From assembly GCF_001316435.1 (NCBI RefSeq), contig NZ_JXLL01000002.1, positions 186,001 to 250,000 on the forward strand: a stretch of DNA of 64,000 nt. The letters run 5' to 3'. Of the stretch, positions 34,864 through 44,857 are shown piece by piece. The stretch is from Caloranaerobacter sp. TR13 (GTDB taxonomy: Bacteria > Bacillota > Clostridia > Tissierellales > Thermohalobacteraceae). The position numbers were made by a program, and so were the translations under genes. Each line of letters opens with the position of its first letter. The first letter of the stretch is position 1. Below the pieces are notes generated by a model, which made no database searches, was not told the DNA's origin, and saw only the letters and a program-made list of their open reading frames with translations.

Positions 34864-36219
34864 GTGGATAAAAGAGTCTTAATAAATAAAATATTTGAAG
34901 AAGGTAGAAAAGTAGGTTTAGAAGATATGGAAGTTTATATCCAAGGAAGTAATAATTTTAACTTAAGAGTATTTAAAGGCGAAATAGATGAGTTTAGTAT
35001 TTCAAAAGAAGAAGGTCTTTCATTCAGATGTTTGTATAATGGTAAAATGGGATATTCTTACACGGAAAAAATAGACGAAACTTCTATAGATATGCTGATT
35101 AACGAGGCCATAGAAAATGCGAAGGTAATAGACAGTGAGGATATTGAAGAAATATTTGTGGGTTCAAATACTTATAGAGAAGTTAATAGTTTTAATGATG
35201 AATTAGAAAATATTAGTGCTAAAGATGAAATAGAATTTATAAAGTTATTGGAAAAGGAAGCTCTAAAGCTTGATAGTAGAGTTGTATCTGTACCTCATTG
35301 TATTTTTGGTAAGCAGTCTTTATACACAATGCTTGTCAATACAAAAGGACTAGATTTAGAGAATAAGTCTAATATTGCTTATGCTTATGTGAATGTAATG
35401 GTAAAAGAAAACGATGATGTTAAGACTAGCAGCAAATATGTAATTTCAAATGATTTTTCTGAATTTGATTATAAAGCATTAGCTAAGCAAGCTGTAGATG
35501 AAGCAAATTCAATGTTAGGTGCAGAGAGTATTAAATCTGATGCTTATCCAATAATATTGAGAAATGATGTTGCAGCTAATATTTTAGAGGCTTTTTCGCC
35601 TATTTTTTCAGCTGAGAATGTTCAAAAAGATTTATCTTTACTTAAAGGTAAATTAAATAAAAAGATAGCAAATGAAATTATAACAATAGTGGATGATCCA
35701 TTTATGCAAGGTGGAATCGCTTCTTGCAGTTTTGATAGTGAAGGAGTCGCTACAAAATATAAAAAGGTTATAGATAAAGGTGTACTTACAACATACTTGC
35801 ATAATACAAAGACTGCTAAAAAAGATGGAGTACAGTCGACAGGGAATGGCTTTAAATCTTCATTTAAATCACCTGTTTCTATATCACCAACAAATATGTA
35901 TATTGAAAAAGGAAATAAAAGTCTTGATGAAATGATAAAAAGTATTAAAAAGGGTATACTTATAACCAATGTGGAAGGGCTACATTCGGGCTTAAATACT
36001 GTTTCTGGAGATTTTTCACTTGCATCATCAGGTTATGAAATAGTAGATGGAAGAATAAATAGACCTGTAAATCAGATAACAATAGCTGGTAATTTTTATG
36101 ATTTATTAAATAATGTATTAGAAGTAGGCAATGATTTGAAGTTTGCATTACCTATGGGGAATGGTTTTATTGGTTCACCATCTTTAAAGATAAAGGAGCT
36201 TTCAGTTTCTGGTATATAA
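34864..36219 (+). CDS. TldE/PmbA-family protease subunit
   Basis: 451 residues from GTG 34864. It has the TldE/PmbA layout with SISPTNMYIEKG, TVSGDFSLASSGYEI and the C-terminal GSPSLKIKELSVSG, but no HExxxH, as expected for the non-catalytic partner. It should assemble with TldD encoded immediately before it. Confidence 0.9.
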   Translation: MDKRVLINKIFEEGRKVGLEDMEVYIQGSNNFNLRVFKGEIDEFSISKEEGLSFRCLYNGKMGYSYTEKIDETSIDMLINEAIENAKVIDSEDIEEIFVGSNTYREVNSFNDELENISAKDEIEFIKLLEKEALKLDSRVVSVPHCIFGKQSLYTMLVNTKGLDLENKSNIAYAYVNVMVKENDDVKTSSKYVISNDFSEFDYKALAKQAVDEANSMLGAESIKSDAYPIILRNDVAANILEAFSPIFSAENVQKDLSLLKGKLNKKIANEIITIVDDPFMQGGIASCSFDSEGVATKYKKVIDKGVLTTYLHNTKTAKKDGVQSTGNGFKSSFKSPVSISPTNMYIEKGNKSLDEMIKSIKKGILITNVEGLHSGLNTVSGDFSLASSGYEIVDGRINRPVNQITIAGNFYDLLNNVLEVGNDLKFALPMGNGFIGSPSLKIKELSVSGI

Positions 36220-36240
36220 GTAGTAGGGAGGGCAGTTAAT

Positions 36241-36612
36241 ATGGATAAAAAAAGAAAAATTATTAAACAATACTATTTTACGCTTGTTATAATGCTTATT
36301 GCATATTTTTTAATATTTTTAGCTCTTAAGTATTTTGATATTTTTAATATAGGTGAAAACAAATTATTATTTGTATTTGCTACATTTGTATATTATATTG
36401 TTGTTAAAAATACTTTATCAAATTATTTCAAGAAAAAAATATTTGAAATTGATCCTAAATTAAAACAAAAAGAACAGAAAGATAACGATAAAGTTAAACA
36501 AGTAAAACAGGTATTTTTAAGTTCTGAAACTAAATGGTATAAAAATGTTAATTTAATATATATATTGGCTATGATAGTTATTGCTTTGTTGTTTACGATA
36601 TTTAGCAAATAA
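36241..36612 (+). CDS. small membrane protein of unknown function
   Basis: 123 residues with two N-terminal helices (about 14-60), a charged Lys/Gln stretch around 72-95 (KLKQKEQKDNDKVKQVKQV) and one C-terminal helix. GGGAGGGC precedes the ATG. It is the third gene of the tldD-tldE transcript, but I know no functional link. Confidence 0.65.
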   Translation: MDKKRKIIKQYYFTLVIMLIAYFLIFLALKYFDIFNIGENKLLFVFATFVYYIVVKNTLSNYFKKKIFEIDPKLKQKEQKDNDKVKQVKQVFLSSETKWYKNVNLIYILAMIVIALLFTIFSK

Positions 36613-36633
36613 GATCGGTATATAGAATCTTGC

Positions 36634-36661
36634 AATCCAACCTCAATTGGTTGGATTTTTT
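36634..36661 (+). terminator. terminator of the tldD-tldE unit
   Basis: AATCCAACC (36634-36642) pairs with GGTTGGATT (36649-36657), followed by T residues. Confidence 0.8.
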
Positions 36662-36704
36662 GTATATAGGGTATAATTATAATTAATACAGAAGGAGGGT
36701 TTTT

Positions 36705-37103
36705 ATGGAGCGAACATTAGTTATTATAAAACCAGACGGTGTTAAAAGGGGGCTGATAGGCGAGATAATAAGTAGATATGAAAGAAAAGGTTTTAAAATC
36801 TTAGATGCAAAGCTAATAAGAGCTGATAGAAAGATTTTAGAGCAGCATTATGCAGAGCATAAGGGTAAAGATTTTTTTGAAAAACTAGTTGCCTATATGA
36901 TGGAAGGGCCTGTAATGGTAATGATTATAGAAGGTGAAGATGCAATAGAAATAATAAGAAATATGAATGGGCATAAAGACCCTAAGAAGGCATTACCTGG
37001 AACTATTAGAGGAGATTATGCAAATAGTGTAACTAAAAATATAGTACATGCATCTGATAGTATAGAAGCTGCAATAAGAGAGATAAATATATGGTTTAAG
37101 TAA
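36705..37103 (+). CDS. ndk: nucleoside diphosphate kinase
   Basis: A 132-residue NDP kinase that passes phosphate from ATP to other NDPs through a phosphohistidine. It starts [19 protein letters not shown], has [21 protein letters not shown] and the active-site NIVHASDS with His115. Length is slightly shorter than usual but complete. GAAGGAGGG precedes the ATG. Confidence 0.95.
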   Translation: MERTLVIIKPDGVKRGLIGEIISRYERKGFKILDAKLIRADRKILEQHYAEHKGKDFFEKLVAYMMEGPVMVMIIEGEDAIEIIRNMNGHKDPKKALPGTIRGDYANSVTKNIVHASDSIEAAIREINIWFK

Positions 37104-37123
37104 TAGAATGGGGAGTGAGTAAA

Positions 37124-37957
37124 TTGGACAGATTTAAAATAGGGTTATGTCAATTATTAGTTAGTGAAGATAAGAAACAGAATATAAAAAAAGCAAAAGA
37201 AATGATAAATAGAGCAGTTGACATGGGAGCTGAACTCGTTGTATTACCTGAGATGTTTAACTGCCCTTATAATAATAGTTATTTTCCTAAATATGCAGAA
37301 AAATATCCAGATGGGGAAACTATCAAAATGTTATCAGAGGTTTCTAAAAAAAGAGGTATTTACTTAATAGGAGGTTCTATACCAGAAAAAGACGATAAAG
37401 GTAATATATATAATACGAGCTTTGTTTTTGATAAAAAAGGTAACATTATCGGCAAACATAGAAAAATACATCTATTTGATGTAGATGTTGAAGGCGGAAT
37501 TAGTTTTAGAGAATCAGATGTATTGAGCAGAGGGGATAGTTTAACTATTGTAGATACGGAATATGGGAAAATAGGTGTGGCAATTTGCTATGATATTAGA
37601 TTTCCTGAATTGTTTAGATTGATGGCTCTAAAAGGTGTCAAAGTTATAATTGTGCCAGCTGCATTTAATATGACAACTGGACCTGCTCATTGGGAATTGT
37701 TGTTTAGAATGCGAGCATTAGATAATCAGGTTTATATGATAGCTGTAGCACCAGCTAGAAATGAAAGTGCATCGTATGTATCGTATGGGAATTCAATTGT
37801 AACTGACCCTTGGGGAGGTATAGTAGGTAAATTAGATGAAAAAGAAGGAATTTTAATTAAGGAAATAGATTTAAAAAGAGTAGAAAAGATTAGAAAACAA
37901 TTACCTATACTGAAACATTTGAGGAAAGATTTATATCAGATAAATTTGCAAAAATAG
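37124..37957 (+). CDS. nitrilase-superfamily amidohydrolase (omega-amidase-like)
   Basis: 277 residues from TTG 37124; GGGGAG is eight bases before it. The Glu-Lys-Cys triad is visible in LPEMFNCPY, HRKIHLFDVD and AICYDIRFPE (Cys155). The pattern is closest to Nit2/omega-amidase and deaminated-glutathione amidase proteins, which clean up damaged or side-product amides. Exact substrate unproven. Confidence 0.87.
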   Translation: MDRFKIGLCQLLVSEDKKQNIKKAKEMINRAVDMGAELVVLPEMFNCPYNNSYFPKYAEKYPDGETIKMLSEVSKKRGIYLIGGSIPEKDDKGNIYNTSFVFDKKGNIIGKHRKIHLFDVDVEGGISFRESDVLSRGDSLTIVDTEYGKIGVAICYDIRFPELFRLMALKGVKVIIVPAAFNMTTGPAHWELLFRMRALDNQVYMIAVAPARNESASYVSYGNSIVTDPWGGIVGKLDEKEGILIKEIDLKRVEKIRKQLPILKHLRKDLYQINLQK

Positions 37958-37979
37958 GGGGCAAAATGCTCCTTTTTTT
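37955..37979 (+). terminator. terminator after the nitrilase gene
   Basis: AGGGGGCA and TGCTCCT pair with one G-U near the stop codon and are followed by seven T. Confidence 0.65.
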
Positions 37980-38075
37980 AATACATACAAAATTAAAAAC
38001 GTTTTAAAAAAGTATAACACATATAATGAAATGTGATATAATATATATAGAGTTATTATTAAGGAGGTGCTTTTA

Positions 38076-40424
38076 ATGAAAGCATACAAATATATAAAAT
38101 GGTTTAGAGAAGTGGGTAAAAAGGATTTATCTATAGTTGGCGGTAAAGGAGCAAACCTTGGAGAATTAACTAGAAACGGAATTAATGTTCCACCAGGTTT
38201 TTGCATAATTTCAGATGCATATAATCATTTTATTGAGTATTATAGTCTTAAACAAAAAATAAAAGATTTAATAAATGACTTAGATATAGAAAATTCTTCT
38301 GAATTATATGAAAGAAGTTCTAAAATAAGAGAATATATTGAAAGATATGGTATACCTGAAAATATTAAAACTGAAATAGTAGATGCATACAATGAGATTA
38401 TTGATAAGCTTAAGATAAAAGATTTGCATGTTGCTATTCGGAGTTCCGCTACTGCTGAAGATTTGCCTGAAGCTTCATTTGCAGGCCAACAGGACACTTA
38501 TTTAGAAATAAAAGGAATAGAAGAAATATTAACTCACATTAAAAAATGCTGGTCTTCACTTTGGACTGCACGTGCTATTTATTATAGAGAAAAACAAGGA
38601 TTTGATCATTTTGAAGTTGCATTAAGTGTAGTTGTGCAAAAAATGGTAAATAGTATAAAATCCGGAGTTTTATTTACTGCAAATCCTGTAACTAATGATA
38701 TTAATGAAATAATGATAAATGCAAGCTGGGGGCTTGGTGAGGCTGTAGTTTCTGGAATAGTTACACCAGATGAATATATTATTGATAAAAATACATTACA
38801 GATTAAAGATAAGAATATTGCAGAGAAAAACGTTATGATAGTTAGAAAAGACAATGGAGTTGGTACAGTAGAGATTGGCGTCAAAGATTTTTTAGGTTAT
38901 GATAAAGCTATTTCGCAATGCTTAAGTGATGATGAGATAAAATTATTAAGTGAAAAAGGAATTATGATTGAAAAGTTATATAATTCACCACAAGATATAG
39001 AATGGGCTTTTGATAATGATACTAAAGAATTATATATATTACAAGCTAGACCAATTACAACTTTAAAAGATAGTAAAGATACGACTGAAGTCAAGACCAA
39101 TCTGAATGTTTTAGTTAAAGGTTTATCTGCATCACCAGGTATAAGTAGTGGAAAAGTTATAAAGATAAAAGATATTAATGAGATTTCTAGAGTTAGAGAA
39201 GGAGATATATTAGTTACTGTAATGACTAACCCAGATATGGTACCAGCAATGAGGAAAGCTGCCGCTGTTGTTACAGATGAAGGTGGAAGAACTTGCCATG
39301 CTGCTATTGTATCAAGAGAATTAGGAATTCCATGTATTGTTGGTGCAAAAAAAGCAACAGAAGTACTAGAAGAAGGTATGATAGTTACTGTAGATGCAAC
39401 AAGAGGAGTTGTTTATGAAGGTAAAGTATTGGGCACCGATGATGAGAATAAAAACAAAAAAACGGAAGGTATTAGTTTAAGTGAAGAAATACTATATAAA
39501 TTAGCACCTATTACAGGTACTAAAATATATATGAACTTGGGGGAACCATCAATCATAAGTAAGTATAAAAACTTACCTTTTGATGGAATTGGGCTTATGA
39601 GGACGGAATTTATCTTTTCAAATTTAGTAGGAGCTCATCCTATGTATTTATTAAAAAATGGGATGGAAGATTATTTCATCGAGAAAATGGCAGAGGGAAT
39701 AACTTTAGTAGCTCAAGAAGTATATCCAAAACCAATAGTAGTAAGGCTAAGTGATTTTAGAACTAATGAATTCCGTGGTTTGAAGGGTGGAGAAGAAGTA
39801 GAACCAATTGAAAACAACCCTATGATTGGTTGGAGAGGAGTTTCAAGATATATATCCTCTGAATATGAGAAAGGTTTTAGATTAGAATGTAAGGCATTAA
39901 GAAAAGTTAGAGAAGAATATGGATTAATAAATGTATGGGCTATGCTTCCTTTTGTAAGAACAACATGGGAATTACAGAAAGTAATGGAAATAATGGCTTC
40001 AGAAGGTTTAGAAAGAACAAATAACTTTAAAATTTGGATAATGGCAGAAGTTCCTTCTGTAATATTTGAAGCTGAAGAATTTGCTAAACTTGTTGATGGA
40101 TTTAGTATAGGGAGCAACGATTTGACACAACTTATATTAGGTGCAGATAGAGATTCAGGAATTTTGAATAGTATGGGATATTTTGATGAAAGAAATCCAG
40201 CAGTTAAGAAGGCAATAAAGACATTAATAGAAGCAGCGCATAAATATGGTAAGACTGTGTCTATATGCGGTCAAGCTCCTTCACTATATCCTGAATTTGC
40301 TGAATTTCTAGTTAAGGAAGGAATTGACAGTATAAGTGTCAATCCAGATGTAGTTGATTATACAAGAAGATTAGTTGCACATGTTGAACAGAAAATTATT
40401 TTAAATAAAATTAGAAAGCTATAA
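38076..40424 (+). CDS. ppsA: phosphoenolpyruvate synthase
   Basis: 782 residues from ATG 38076 (AAGGAGGTG upstream). The N-terminal ATP-grasp domain has VGGKGANLGEL, AIRSSATAEDLPEASFAGQQDTY and QKMVNSIKSGVLFTANP. The swivelling domain has the phosphohistidine His408 in DEGGRTCHAAIVSREL. The C-terminal PEP/pyruvate barrel has GLMRTEF, FSIGSNDLTQL and SICGQAPS. It makes PEP from pyruvate and ATP (AMP and Pi released), used in gluconeogenesis. Length and order fit PpsA rather than PPDK. Confidence 0.9.
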   Translation: MKAYKYIKWFREVGKKDLSIVGGKGANLGELTRNGINVPPGFCIISDAYNHFIEYYSLKQKIKDLINDLDIENSSELYERSSKIREYIERYGIPENIKTEIVDAYNEIIDKLKIKDLHVAIRSSATAEDLPEASFAGQQDTYLEIKGIEEILTHIKKCWSSLWTARAIYYREKQGFDHFEVALSVVVQKMVNSIKSGVLFTANPVTNDINEIMINASWGLGEAVVSGIVTPDEYIIDKNTLQIKDKNIAEKNVMIVRKDNGVGTVEIGVKDFLGYDKAISQCLSDDEIKLLSEKGIMIEKLYNSPQDIEWAFDNDTKELYILQARPITTLKDSKDTTEVKTNLNVLVKGLSASPGISSGKVIKIKDINEISRVREGDILVTVMTNPDMVPAMRKAAAVVTDEGGRTCHAAIVSRELGIPCIVGAKKATEVLEEGMIVTVDATRGVVYEGKVLGTDDENKNKKTEGISLSEEILYKLAPITGTKIYMNLGEPSIISKYKNLPFDGIGLMRTEFIFSNLVGAHPMYLLKNGMEDYFIEKMAEGITLVAQEVYPKPIVVRLSDFRTNEFRGLKGGEEVEPIENNPMIGWRGVSRYISSEYEKGFRLECKALRKVREEYGLINVWAMLPFVRTTWELQKVMEIMASEGLERTNNFKIWIMAEVPSVIFEAEEFAKLVDGFSIGSNDLTQLILGADRDSGILNSMGYFDERNPAVKKAIKTLIEAAHKYGKTVSICGQAPSLYPEFAEFLVKEGIDSISVNPDVVDYTRRLVAHVEQKIILNKIRKL

Positions 40425-40475
40425 TATAGTTGCCAGTTACCAGGGAACAGTTAACAGTTTCAATTTTAAATTTTT

Positions 40476-40550
40476 ATCCTGTCTACTGTTCCCTGTTCCC
40501 TGCCCTCTATTCTTTTATTCCAGTACCTAGTACCAAGTACCAAGTACCTA
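40476..40550. repeat. degenerate short-unit repeat, second copy
   Basis: CTACTGTTCCCTGTTCCCTG-type units are followed by CAGTACCTAGTACCAAGTAC-type units. The final AGTACCTA supplies the stop codon of the M14 gene (CTA at 40548-40550). Same order and orientation as the copy at 16555-16637. Related CAGTTACCAGGGAACAGTTA sequence extends back to about 40434. Confidence 0.6.
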
Positions 40551-41819
40551 TATTATCGCTGCTAATAGCAGCAGTTCTTCATTATCGGCGTATATTTTAT
40601 TAAATTGAGATATAGGAAGTGGATTTTTTCCTTTTCCGACTTCTATTGTATATCCTGGTCTCCGATATTCTTTTATAAACCAATCTTTATATCCTGCATA
40701 GCTGGCAATACCATAAGCTTCGGCTAATGAATAGCCACTTACTTGAGACAGTTTTTTTCCTATTTTTAATGCTTCATCTGTGGCTAGATTCTTATAGTTC
40801 CAGTAGATTATTTCTCCTTGACTGTGATATGCTAAAACGAGCCTGAAATCATGTTTTCTAGTAAAATCTGCAACTGATTTGGATTCTGGTTCGGACTCTG
40901 GATAAGGACCAGAGTATCTTGTAGGACCAGGACCATAGATTCCATATAAAGGTTCAGCTTTTTTGGACTCTTCCCACGAAGCATTATAATTATGATTTAA
41001 GTCTACACCGTGTATATTAGCTTGCCATGTTTTAGAAAAATCCATACTTCCATTATTCCATCTAATTAAATCATCGTAATAAGGATTATTATTATCTAAT
41101 CCATTCAGTACTAAATCTATTCCATCAGGATTTACCATAGGAACTATATAAATACTGCTTTTTTCAAATATTTCTCGAATATTATAACCTTTAATAGATT
41201 TATTTTGGATATATGCTTTACAAAAATTCTCAATAAATTTCATTAGTAGTGGAGTGGTTATCCATTCTAATGAGTGGTGAGCACCATTATAAAACACTTC
41301 ATTACTACCTTTACCTAATTTTAAATAATAAAGCTTTCTACCAAGTACACTTTTACCAATACTACCTGATTGTAAGAAAGGATACCTAACTAAAAGGCCT
41401 TTTATATCATCTGTTAAAATATCATAGGTGTAATTTATATTAGTATCAACAATATCAATATTATAAGGAACTACTATTTTTTCACCAATATTTAAGTTAT
41501 AAGGTATTAAGTTTGGATTAGTTGTAATGATTTTATCAACAGTTGTATCATATTTTTCAGCAATATCAAATAGTGTATCTCCTTTTTGTATAATATAGTA
41601 ATCATAACCTAAAATTAATCTTTTAATTTGGTAGTAAGTAGCTTTATCAATTTCTCCTGTGATAGGGAGATTTCTGTTTTTTTGGAAATTTTTTATTGAT
41701 AATTTAGTATTAATGTTGAAAATACCATCTATAGGTCCAGAGTAATAGCCAGTTTTTTTTAAAACTGCTTGTATCTTCATTATTTCAGTTCCAGTTGTGC
41801 CAAATCTTATTATCTTCAT
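40548..41819 (-). CDS. M14 carboxypeptidase with PG-binding and LysM domains
   Basis: 423 residues from ATG 41819 (GAAGAGGTG upstream). Domains in order: a peptidoglycan-binding repeat (about 5-65, GTTGTEIMKIQAVLKKTGYY), a LysM domain (about 75-120, YIIQKGDTLFDIAEKYDTT) and an M14 zinc peptidase. The zinc motif is GAHHSLEW, the distal His is in LAYHSQGE, and the catalytic Glu is in GYTIEVGKG. It resembles gamma-D-glutamyl-diaminopimelate endopeptidase I, acting on cell-wall peptides, often in sporulation. No signal peptide is seen, so it may act inside the mother cell or spore. Confidence 0.88.
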   Translation of the reverse strand: MKIIRFGTTGTEIMKIQAVLKKTGYYSGPIDGIFNINTKLSIKNFQKNRNLPITGEIDKATYYQIKRLILGYDYYIIQKGDTLFDIAEKYDTTVDKIITTNPNLIPYNLNIGEKIVVPYNIDIVDTNINYTYDILTDDIKGLLVRYPFLQSGSIGKSVLGRKLYYLKLGKGSNEVFYNGAHHSLEWITTPLLMKFIENFCKAYIQNKSIKGYNIREIFEKSSIYIVPMVNPDGIDLVLNGLDNNNPYYDDLIRWNNGSMDFSKTWQANIHGVDLNHNYNASWEESKKAEPLYGIYGPGPTRYSGPYPESEPESKSVADFTRKHDFRLVLAYHSQGEIIYWNYKNLATDEALKIGKKLSQVSGYSLAEAYGIASYAGYKDWFIKEYRRPGYTIEVGKGKNPLPISQFNKIYADNEELLLLAAII

Positions 41820-41825
41820 AACCAC

Positions 41826-42035
41826 ACCTCTTCATTAATATCGTTGTTGGCTATTCGCCATTTGTTATTTATTAAATTAGAATACAGGAAATTAGGGGTA
41901 AATTTGATATTATCGATTGGATAGATAAAAAATCTTTTAATATAAATTTATGATTAAATTAAATTTTGATGAATGTATTAAGTGAAAAAGTTATTGAAAT
42001 GTAAAAAATGAAGTGTCAATAGAAAGAAAAATTAA
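41826..42035. other. AT-rich intergenic region, nothing recognised
   Basis: About 210 bases between the divergent M14 and cobalamin genes with no frame or structure I can support. It is bounded on the right by the cobalamin promoter. Confidence 0.5.
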
Positions 42036-42064
42036 TTGACAAAAAAATCTAATTTAAATATAAT
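42036..42064 (+). promoter_or_regulatory. strong sigma-A promoter of the cobalamin operon
   Basis: Perfect TTGACA (42036-42041), a 17-base spacer and perfect TATAAT (42059-42064), directly before the cobalamin riboswitch. Confidence 0.85.
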
Positions 42065-42084
42065 GTAATTGGCTGATACAATTC

Positions 42085-42262
42085 CATAGATTTCAGGGTG
42101 TTCCTTTACGGAACTTAAAAGGGAAAGAGGTGAAAATCCTCTGCAGCCCCCGCTACTGTGAGTAGGGATGAAATCTTCCATTAACCACTGGGTAACCGGG
42201 AAGGGGAAGAGAGTAAGATGAACTACGAGCCAGGAGACCTGCCTTGAAAGCCGTAGACTTGT
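42085..42262 (+). promoter_or_regulatory. cobalamin riboswitch 1
   Basis: Carries the conserved core of the class: AAAAGGGAA, GGTGAAAATCCTCTGCAGCC, CCGCTACTGTGA, CCACTGGG, CCGGGAAGG and the B12 box GAGCCAGGAGACCTGCC (about 42227-42243). Adenosylcobalamin binding should lower expression of cbiP and the genes after it. The outer limits are approximate. Confidence 0.93.
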
Positions 42263-42295
42263 ACTTCGGAGGGAAGTATGTAGTTCTTTTCATAG

Positions 42296-42325
42296 ACGCA
42301 TAGTTAACCTCTATGTGTTTTTTTT
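42296..42325 (+). terminator. riboswitch 1 terminator
   Basis: ACGCATAG (42296-42303) pairs with CTATGTGT (42311-42318, one G-U), then a long T run, 59 bases before the cbiP start. This is the expression platform. Confidence 0.75.
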
Positions 42326-42383
42326 ATTTCTTCCCACAACTACAATTTCCCTTATTTGACTATATATGTAAGGAGTTGATTGA

Positions 42384-43877
42384 TTGGCTAAAAAAATTAT
42401 GCTGCAAGGGACAGGTTCTTCTGTGGGTAAAAGTATTATTACAGCAGCGTTTTGTAGAATTTTTAAAGAAGACGGTTATTCGGTTGCACCTTTCAAATCA
42501 CAGAATATGTCATTAAATTCTTTTGTAACAAAAGATGGTTTAGAAATGGGTAGAGCTCAAGTTGTACAAGCAGAAGCAGCAAAGATTGAGCCTATTGTTG
42601 ATATGAATCCTATTTTACTAAAACCAACTAGTCAAGTGGGTAGCCAGATTATAGTTAGAGGTAAGGTTTATAAAAACATGAAAGCAGAAGATTATTACAG
42701 AGAAAAGCATAAATTGATGGAAATAATTAAAAAGTCTTTTTATAAGCTTGATAAGTTATTTGAAATAGTAGTTATAGAAGGTGCTGGGAGTCCAGCTGAA
42801 ATCAATTTAAAAGAAAATGACATTGTAAATATGGGATTAGCAGAAATGGTTGATGCGCCAGTTATTTTAGTTGGGGATATTGACAAAGGTGGAGTATTTG
42901 CTTCAATTTATGGAACAATTATGCTTTTAGAAAAAAGTGAGAGAGATAGAATTAAGGGGTTTATTATAAATAAATTTAGAGGAGATATAAAAATACTTGA
43001 GCCAGGTATCAAAATGTTAGAAGGAAAGATTGGCAAGCCGTGTTTAGGGGTTATACCTTATATGGAGTTATATATAGATGACGAAGATAGTGAAACTTCA
43101 AGATTTAAGCAGAAAAATACAGGTGGTATTAATATTGGAGTGATTAAAACTCCTCATATTTCTAATTTTAGCGATTTTACGCCGTTTGATTTTGAAAAAG
43201 ATGTAAATATTAGATATATAGTACAAAAGAAGGACTTTGATGATATTGATATGATTATATTGCCGGGCAGCAAAAATACTATAGCCGATATGAAGTACAT
43301 ATTTAAAAAAGGCTTTGATAGAGAAATTTATAAAAAACATAAAGATGGCATACCAATTATGGGCATATGTGGTGGGTATCAAATGCTTGGTTTAGAAATT
43401 GTTGACCTTTATTCAGTAGAGTCAACATTAAAAAGAATAAATGGACTATCTTTATTAGAAATAAGGACTACTATGAAAAAAACTAAGTGTACAAAACAGG
43501 TTATTGGAAAAATAATTACAGATAATTGTTTTTTAGAGCAAAATATTGATTCTAAAATAGAAGGTTATGAAATTCATATGGGTGAAACAGAACTTATTGG
43601 AGATTCAAAGCCATTTATCAAATTGGATGAAGGAAGATATGACGGGGCAATAAGTGCAGATGGCAGGGTATTTGGAACTTATTTACATGGGATATTTGAA
43701 AATGATAATTTTAGAGAAAAACTTGTTAATTGGCTGAAACAAAAGAAAGGTATAGAAATATCTTATTGCAATATGAGTTATAAGGGGATTAAAGAAAAAG
43801 AATATACTAAATTAGCTGAAATAGTTAGAAAACATATTGACTTAGATGGTATAAAGAAAATTATGGGGTTGAAATAA
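42384..43877 (+). CDS. cbiP: adenosylcobyric acid synthase (CbiP/CobQ)
   Basis: 497 residues from TTG 42384 (AAGGAG upstream). N-terminal ATP-binding domain MLQGTGSSVGKS, then a class I glutamine amidotransferase domain with nucleophile Cys329 (MGICGGYQMLG) and His435 (GTYLHGIFEND). It amidates four side chains of adenosylcobyrinic acid diamide to give cobyric acid. First gene under cobalamin riboswitch 1; it overlaps cbiB by one base. Confidence 0.93.
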   Translation: MAKKIMLQGTGSSVGKSIITAAFCRIFKEDGYSVAPFKSQNMSLNSFVTKDGLEMGRAQVVQAEAAKIEPIVDMNPILLKPTSQVGSQIIVRGKVYKNMKAEDYYREKHKLMEIIKKSFYKLDKLFEIVVIEGAGSPAEINLKENDIVNMGLAEMVDAPVILVGDIDKGGVFASIYGTIMLLEKSERDRIKGFIINKFRGDIKILEPGIKMLEGKIGKPCLGVIPYMELYIDDEDSETSRFKQKNTGGINIGVIKTPHISNFSDFTPFDFEKDVNIRYIVQKKDFDDIDMIILPGSKNTIADMKYIFKKGFDREIYKKHKDGIPIMGICGGYQMLGLEIVDLYSVESTLKRINGLSLLEIRTTMKKTKCTKQVIGKIITDNCFLEQNIDSKIEGYEIHMGETELIGDSKPFIKLDEGRYDGAISADGRVFGTYLHGIFENDNFREKLVNWLKQKKGIEISYCNMSYKGIKEKEYTKLAEIVRKHIDLDGIKKIMGLK

Positions 43878-44827
43878 TGAAAATATATATTTTAATAATA
43901 GCAGTTATTTTAGATTGCATTATCGGTGATCCGCATAATTGGCCACATCCTATTAAGTATATAGGTAAATTAATAGCAAAATATGAAAAGCTCATTAGAA
44001 AAAGTAATATATTATCTAAAAGAAAAGGTGGATTTATTTTAACTTTTGCAACTTTAATAACAGTTTTGGTTATAATTTATTTTTTAATAAAATTTGCATA
44101 TATTATACATTTTGAATTAGGTTTTATACTTACAGTTTATTTAATATATGCTTCCATAGCAGCTAGGTGTCTTGAGAAAGAAACAATGAAAGTCTATTAT
44201 GCATTAAAAGAAAAGAATATTAACAAAGCTAGGAAACTGCTTTCTTATTTAGTTGGAAGAGAAACAAGTCAACTTCAAGAGAAGGAGATAATTAGAGCAA
44301 CAGTTGAAACTATTGCTGAGAATACAATAGATGGAGTAATTGCACCATTGATGTTTGTAGGAGTTGGACTAGCACTAGGTATACCAATAGAAATGGCTTA
44401 TTTTTACAAAACTGTTAATACACTAGATTCAATGGTAGGTTATATGCACGAACCATATAGAGAAATAGGTTATGCTTCTGCAAAATTAGATGATATAGTG
44501 AATTACATACCTGCTAGAATAGGAAGCTTACTTATGCTCATTTGTGGGCTTTTACTTGGGTACGATTTTAAAAATGGCTATATGATTTTAAAACGTGACA
44601 AAAGGAATCATAAAAGTCCTAATAGTGGGTATTCTGAAGCTGTGGTTGCTGGGCTATTAAATATTCAATTAGGTGGAACAAATATATATTTTGGAAAGAA
44701 AGTGTACAAACCTACTATAGGGGATAAAAATAGAGAGTTAAATATTATCAATATAAAAGATGCAATAAAAATTATGTATGGGGCAGAGATTTTACTAATA
44801 GTCATTATTACTATGGCTTTACTATGA
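43877..44827 (+). CDS. cbiB: adenosylcobinamide-phosphate synthase (CbiB/CobD)
   Basis: A 316-residue membrane protein that joins cobyric acid to (R)-1-amino-2-propanol phosphate. Family hallmarks: LDCIIGDPHNWPHP at the start, ARKLLSYLVGRETSQL, ETIAENTIDGVIAPL, NTLDSMVGYMHEPY and RNHKSPNSGYSEAVVAGLL. Coupled to cbiP by a one-base overlap. Confidence 0.93.
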   Translation: MKIYILIIAVILDCIIGDPHNWPHPIKYIGKLIAKYEKLIRKSNILSKRKGGFILTFATLITVLVIIYFLIKFAYIIHFELGFILTVYLIYASIAARCLEKETMKVYYALKEKNINKARKLLSYLVGRETSQLQEKEIIRATVETIAENTIDGVIAPLMFVGVGLALGIPIEMAYFYKTVNTLDSMVGYMHEPYREIGYASAKLDDIVNYIPARIGSLLMLICGLLLGYDFKNGYMILKRDKRNHKSPNSGYSEAVVAGLLNIQLGGTNIYFGKKVYKPTIGDKNRELNIINIKDAIKIMYGAEILLIVIITMALL

Positions 44828-44857
44828 TTATGATTTGCTGAATGAAAGGAGCATTAT

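Noticed and set aside
42313-42516. Frame of 67 codons across the cbiP start
   Set aside because: It begins in the riboswitch terminator and overlaps cbiP in another frame.
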